Below, piece after piece: positions 43,229 through 46,151 of a stretch of DNA of 46,151 nucleotides. Position 1 is the first letter of the stretch. Every line of letters starts with the position of its first letter. Both the position numbers and the translations under genes were made by a program. Source of the stretch: Pseudomonadota bacterium. Its GTDB lineage: Bacteria; Pseudomonadota; Gammaproteobacteria; Burkholderiales; Burkholderiaceae_C. Location of the stretch: NCBI GenBank assembly GCA_030538085.1, contig JAUNUR010000019.1, positions 1 through 46,151 on the forward strand, read 5' to 3'. Under the pieces are notes generated by a model. The model searched no databases. It was not told where the DNA came from and worked only from the letters and a program-made list of their open reading frames with translations.

Positions 43229-44155
43229 TCAAGGAAGAGGCTTGTCGTGATTGCGCTGCCGCAGGAAGGCGCGCATGTCATCCAGCCCGATGGCGGTTTC
43301 GCTGCTCACCGCATGGCGCGGCGCGGGCTTGACGGCGTGACCGTAGATGACCTCGAAAGTCAGCGCCAGCGCATCGTCCTGCCCTGAGTGTTCGCCCAGT
43401 CGCTGCCCGATGGCTTCTTCCAGACGCTGGCGCCACGCCCGCCCGCGCAGCGCGCCAAAGCGCTCCACATGCAGGTTGCGGCCCAGCTCGCGCAGCTCGC
43501 GCAGCAACCGCTCGGGCGAGGGGAAGGTCAGCGTCACGATCTCCATGTCCATCACCGGCTCGGCGAAGCCCGCCGCCGCCAACTGGTCGCCCCAGTCGTG
43601 CATGTCGGTGAACTCGTGCGCGGGCGGCGGCCAGCCCAGCCGCGCATACACGCCGCGCAACTCCTTCAGCGTGTCCGGCCCCAGGCAGGAGAACATCACG
43701 AAACCGTTCACGGCAAGCGCGCGGTGCCACTCAGCCATTAGCGCGCCGGGGTCGGCGCTGTGGTGGGCCAGCATGTTGGCCCACACCATTTGCACCGCCC
43801 CGTCCGGTGGCCGCGCCACATGCCGGGCCACGGGGCGGTCGCCCACCAGTTTTCGCCACCAGCCGGATGCCTCTTTTCCCGCCGCTTCTTCCGCCTGCTC
43901 TTCAACGGCGGAAACCCGAAAGCACTGGGCGCCGGGGTAGTGCCCCGCCGCCAGATCGTGCCCGGCCACACCACCACGCACCGGCTCCCAATGCGCCCAG
44001 GCCCGCACTGGCAGGCGGATGACGCCCAGGCGCTCGGCCATGCGGCGCGCCACCTCCTCGTGCAGCCAGGGCGACGCCTGGTGGCGCATCGCGGCCCAGC
44101 GGCGCGCGGCCACGGGATCGACGCTGGGTGGTGGCTGGCTGCTGGGTGGTGGCAT
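43229..44155 (-). CDS. BioC-like SAM-dependent methyltransferase
   Basis: A 308-residue protein. The C-terminal half has the BioC-like features MVWANMLAHHSADPGALMAE, WHRALAVNGFVMFSCLGPDT with LKELR, and FTDMHDWGDQLAAAGFAEPV followed by MDME. The N-terminal SAM-binding region is less clear than usual; LPVRAWAHWEPVRGG and WWRKLVGDRPVARHVARPPD occupy the place. In related genomes this gene stands next to comF and before the cytochrome oxidase operon; here comF is divergent. The ATG at 44155 is preferred over an upstream in-frame codon at 44263 that lies in repeat sequence. Confidence 0.75.
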   Translation of the reverse strand: MPPPSSQPPPSVDPVAARRWAAMRHQASPWLHEEVARRMAERLGVIRLPVRAWAHWEPVRGGVAGHDLAAGHYPGAQCFRVSAVEEQAEEAAGKEASGWWRKLVGDRPVARHVARPPDGAVQMVWANMLAHHSADPGALMAEWHRALAVNGFVMFSCLGPDTLKELRGVYARLGWPPPAHEFTDMHDWGDQLAAAGFAEPVMDMEIVTLTFPSPERLLRELRELGRNLHVERFGALRGRAWRQRLEEAIGQRLGEHSGQDDALALTFEVIYGHAVKPAPRHAVSSETAIGLDDMRAFLRQRNHDKPLP

Positions 44156-44182
44156 GGGCGGCAGTATATTGACCACGGCACC

Positions 44183-44345
44183 GATACCGTTTTGCGTTCG
44201 CAAAAGACATTTCTTGATCCATGACGGAATGACTTCGCCGCGGCGCGGCGTCAATGACTCCATGACGTTGGCCGTGCACGAAACGCCTGACGCTCCGTGG
44301 CGTCATGGCGGCACAGCCGTCGTCACCCCCTGCCGCGCGAACTGC
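44183..44345. repeat. Repeat-rich gap between methyltransferase and comF
   Basis: Begins GATACCGTTTTGCGTTCGCA as at 42180, then diverged units (GACGGAATGACTTCGCCGC and GTCATGGCGGCACAGCC). No gene. Confidence 0.5.
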
Positions 44346-44388
44346 CGCCGTTTTGAACGCGAATCCGTATGAAATCCTGTTCCCGTGC

Positions 44389-45108
44389 ATGTTCACCCGC
44401 CTGCTGAACCGTCTATCGCTGGCCGCGCCGGCCCACGCGCCGCTCTGGCCCAGCCAGTGCATCGTGTGCCGTGCGTGGCCGGCGCAGACCTTGTGCGGCG
44501 ACTGCACCGTGCGCTTTGCGCCAGTGGTGGCGCGCTGCACCACCTGCGCGCTGCCCGTGCCCCCCGGTGTCGCCATCTGCGGCGCGTGCTTGCGTCACCC
44601 CCCGCCGATGACGCGGTGCCTTGCCGCCCTGCCCTATGCCTGGCCGTGGGCGATGTGCATGGCCCGCTGGAAGTTCGAGGGCGACGTGGGCCTGACGCGG
44701 CCGCTGGCCCGGCTGATGATGGAGGCGCCAGAGATGCGACGGGCCACAGCCATGGCCGACATCGTGCTGCCCATGCCCATGTCGCCCCAGCGGCTGGGCG
44801 AGCGCGGCTACAACCCCGCGCTGCTGCTGGCCCGTGCCCTGGCGCGCCAGCGCACCCTTGCCGACCTGCTGCTGCGCACGCGCGACACCCCGCCCCAGCG
44901 CGGCCTGCCGCGCGCACGGCGGCTGAAAAACGTGCGCGGCGCGTTCCAGGTAAACCCTTTGCGGGCGTCCGAACTCGACGGGCGCCACGTGGCGTTGATC
45001 GACGACGTCATGACCACCGGCGCCAGCGTGCGCGAGGCCGCCAGCGCGCTGCGCGCCGCGGGGGCCAGTCAAATATCGGTGCTGGTGCTGGCGCGTGCCG
45101 CCAACTGA
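44389..45108 (+). CDS. comF: ComF-family phosphoribosyltransferase-like protein
   Basis: A 239-residue protein of the ComF/GntX family, linked to DNA uptake and utilisation. The N-terminal zinc-finger-like part has cysteine pairs in QCIVC, LCGDC, CTTC and ICGAC. The C-terminal type I phosphoribosyltransferase fold has LPMPMSPQRLGERGYNPALL, RLKNVRGAF and the PRPP loop VALIDDVMTTGAS. The ATG at 44389 (MFTRLLNRL) is used; the frame is open further upstream in repeat sequence. Confidence 0.9.
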   Translation: MFTRLLNRLSLAAPAHAPLWPSQCIVCRAWPAQTLCGDCTVRFAPVVARCTTCALPVPPGVAICGACLRHPPPMTRCLAALPYAWPWAMCMARWKFEGDVGLTRPLARLMMEAPEMRRATAMADIVLPMPMSPQRLGERGYNPALLLARALARQRTLADLLLRTRDTPPQRGLPRARRLKNVRGAFQVNPLRASELDGRHVALIDDVMTTGASVREAASALRAAGASQISVLVLARAAN

Positions 45109-45137
45109 TGGCCGCGCACCCACGCACAATCGCGCCC

Positions 45138-45620
45138 ATGTTCCACATCGTTCTGGTCGAGCCCGAAATCCCGCCCAACACGGGCAACGTCATCCGGCTG
45201 GCCGCCAACACCGGCTGCGCGCTGCACCTGATCGAGCCACTGGGTTTTTCCATGGACGACAAGCACATGCGGCGCGCGGGCCTGGATTACCACGAATACG
45301 CCACCGTGCGGCGTCACGCCGATTGGGACACGTTCATGGCGACCGAACGCCCGTCGCCCGAACGGCTGTTCGCGCTGACCACGCGCGGCACGCGCCACGT
45401 GCATGCGGTGGCGTTCCAGCCCGGCGACTGGCTGGTTTTTGGCGCCGAAACGCGCGGCCTGCCACCGGCGCTGCGTGAGTGCCTGCCGCCCGCCCAACAG
45501 TTACGCCTGCCGATGCGCGCAGGCCAGCGCAGCCTGAACCTGTCCAACGCCGTGGCCGTGACGGTGTTCGAGGCATGGCGCCAGAACGGCTTCGCCGAAA
45601 CCTGGACGCGGCGGCCATGA
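45138..45620 (+). CDS. trmL: tRNA (cytidine(34)-2'-O)-methyltransferase TrmL
   Basis: A 160-residue SPOUT methyltransferase that modifies the wobble base of tRNA-Leu. It has HIVLVEPEIPPNTGNVIRLA, the knot segments WLVFGAETRGLPPAL and LRLPMRAGQRSLNLSNAVAV. The length is that of the family. It lies 29 bases after comF. Confidence 0.95.
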   Translation: MFHIVLVEPEIPPNTGNVIRLAANTGCALHLIEPLGFSMDDKHMRRAGLDYHEYATVRRHADWDTFMATERPSPERLFALTTRGTRHVHAVAFQPGDWLVFGAETRGLPPALRECLPPAQQLRLPMRAGQRSLNLSNAVAVTVFEAWRQNGFAETWTRRP

Positions 45621-45774
45621 ACCTGGAAACGTGCTTTTTTGTCCGCCCATGACGCGCGCACGATTGACCCGCTGTAACAGACCGCTACACTCATGGGTAT
45701 ACCTGTCCGGCCTGGTTTTTCCGGGTTTTTTGCTTCTGAATGTGGCTCACAAGGCCGCACGTTGAACGCCTCCG

Positions 45775-46101
45775 ATGCTTGAAGCCTTCAAACCCCTTAT
45801 CCGCGCCGTCCTGAACATGGGACGCCGCTTTTCCGGCACCCGAACGGCCACCGTTTCCGAACTGGCACGCATTCGCCGCATCATGAGCGAGCAGGTGCTG
45901 GACTGCGAAGTGCGCGTGGCGCGCCGCGTGCGCGCGCACCTGGATGGGGCCAGCTCCGCCATGCAGCTGTGGCTGCTGCGCGCCGAGATCTACCAGGCCG
46001 TGTCAGACCAGTTCGGTCAGCAAGAGGCGATGCGCCGGGTCGAACGCCTGGCGCCACTGTTTGAAGGCCTGCTGCCCGCCAATCAGTTGCGCGGCAACTG
46101 A
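45775..46101 (+). CDS. Small protein of unknown function
   Basis: A 108-residue, Arg- and Leu-rich, probably all-helical protein with no signal peptide or transmembrane segment. It contains MSEQVLDCEVRVARRVRAHL and LLRAEIYQAVSDQFGQQEAM. I recognise no family. Codon use matches the neighbours and the start ATG at 45775 gives a compact product, so it is probably a real gene. The 154 bases before it include GGTTTTTCCGGGTTTTTTG, a possible weak terminator for trmL. Confidence 0.55.
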   Translation: MLEAFKPLIRAVLNMGRRFSGTRTATVSELARIRRIMSEQVLDCEVRVARRVRAHLDGASSAMQLWLLRAEIYQAVSDQFGQQEAMRRVERLAPLFEGLLPANQLRGN

Positions 46102-46151
46102 TCCTAGAAACGGCAGTTGACCGCTCGCTATCCTTGGACAACTGGCATGAG

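Noticed and set aside
46102-46151. Possible start of a further gene at 46147
   Set aside because: Only one codon and two bases are left in the window, so nothing can be supported.

Overview
The window is a high-GC piece of a bacterial chromosome. Its conserved gene order (trxA-rho-rpmE2, pstSCAB-phoU-phoB-phoR with divergent ppx, trmL-comF-methyltransferase, SCO1, rpoH under a CIRCE operator) and protein sequences point to Burkholderiales, most likely Comamonadaceae. That is an inference from synteny and family knowledge; no search was run.

Layout. 1-133: start of a lipoprotein gene cut by the window edge. 705-7056 (minus): addB and addA-like recombination helicase/nuclease genes with a small DUF559 endonuclease gene wedged between them by overlapping start/stop codons. 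7161-9431 (plus): trxA, rho, rpmE2. 9533-13001 (plus): a GT-C-like membrane protein and a MATE exporter. 12976-19802 (minus): the phosphate-starvation block pstS, pstC, pstA, pstB, phoU, phoB, phoR with a Pho box before pstS; ppx (plus) diverges from it. 22158-25491: a tyrosine phosphatase and, divergently, an AI-2E-type permease fused to two cytoplasmic domains. 25576-37818: a complete-looking phosphonate cluster. phnC-D-E and phnG-H-I-J-K-L-M lie on the minus strand; phnF, a DUF1045 gene, phnN and a left-handed beta-helix acetyltransferase lie on the plus strand. 38210-39148: rpoH. 39294-42131: a 7TMR/degenerate GGDEF protein and a Bug-type binding protein. 42510-45620: SCO1, a relic of ctaB, a BioC-like methyltransferase, comF and trmL. 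45775-46101: a short unknown protein.

How it fits together. About 20 kb serves phosphorus acquisition. PhoR/PhoB senses low phosphate, PstSCAB imports it, PhoU links the two, Ppx degrades polyphosphate, and the C-P lyase system takes phosphorus from phosphonates. The phn transport operon has both a probable Pho box and a probable PhnF operator; the lyase operon shares a perfect PhnF-type palindrome with phnF. No phnP is present, and DUF1045 (2H phosphoesterase-like) may fill that step.

The intergenic spaces are crowded with several families of short dispersed repeats. Some supply the stop codons of genes, one is read in frame inside addA, two flank the DUF559 gene, and a 161-bp MITE with TA duplications sits 15 bp upstream of the CIRCE operator of rpoH. 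A second notable feature is a 35-codon relic of ctaB between the methyltransferase gene and SCO1, which looks like the scar of a deleted cytochrome c oxidase operon.
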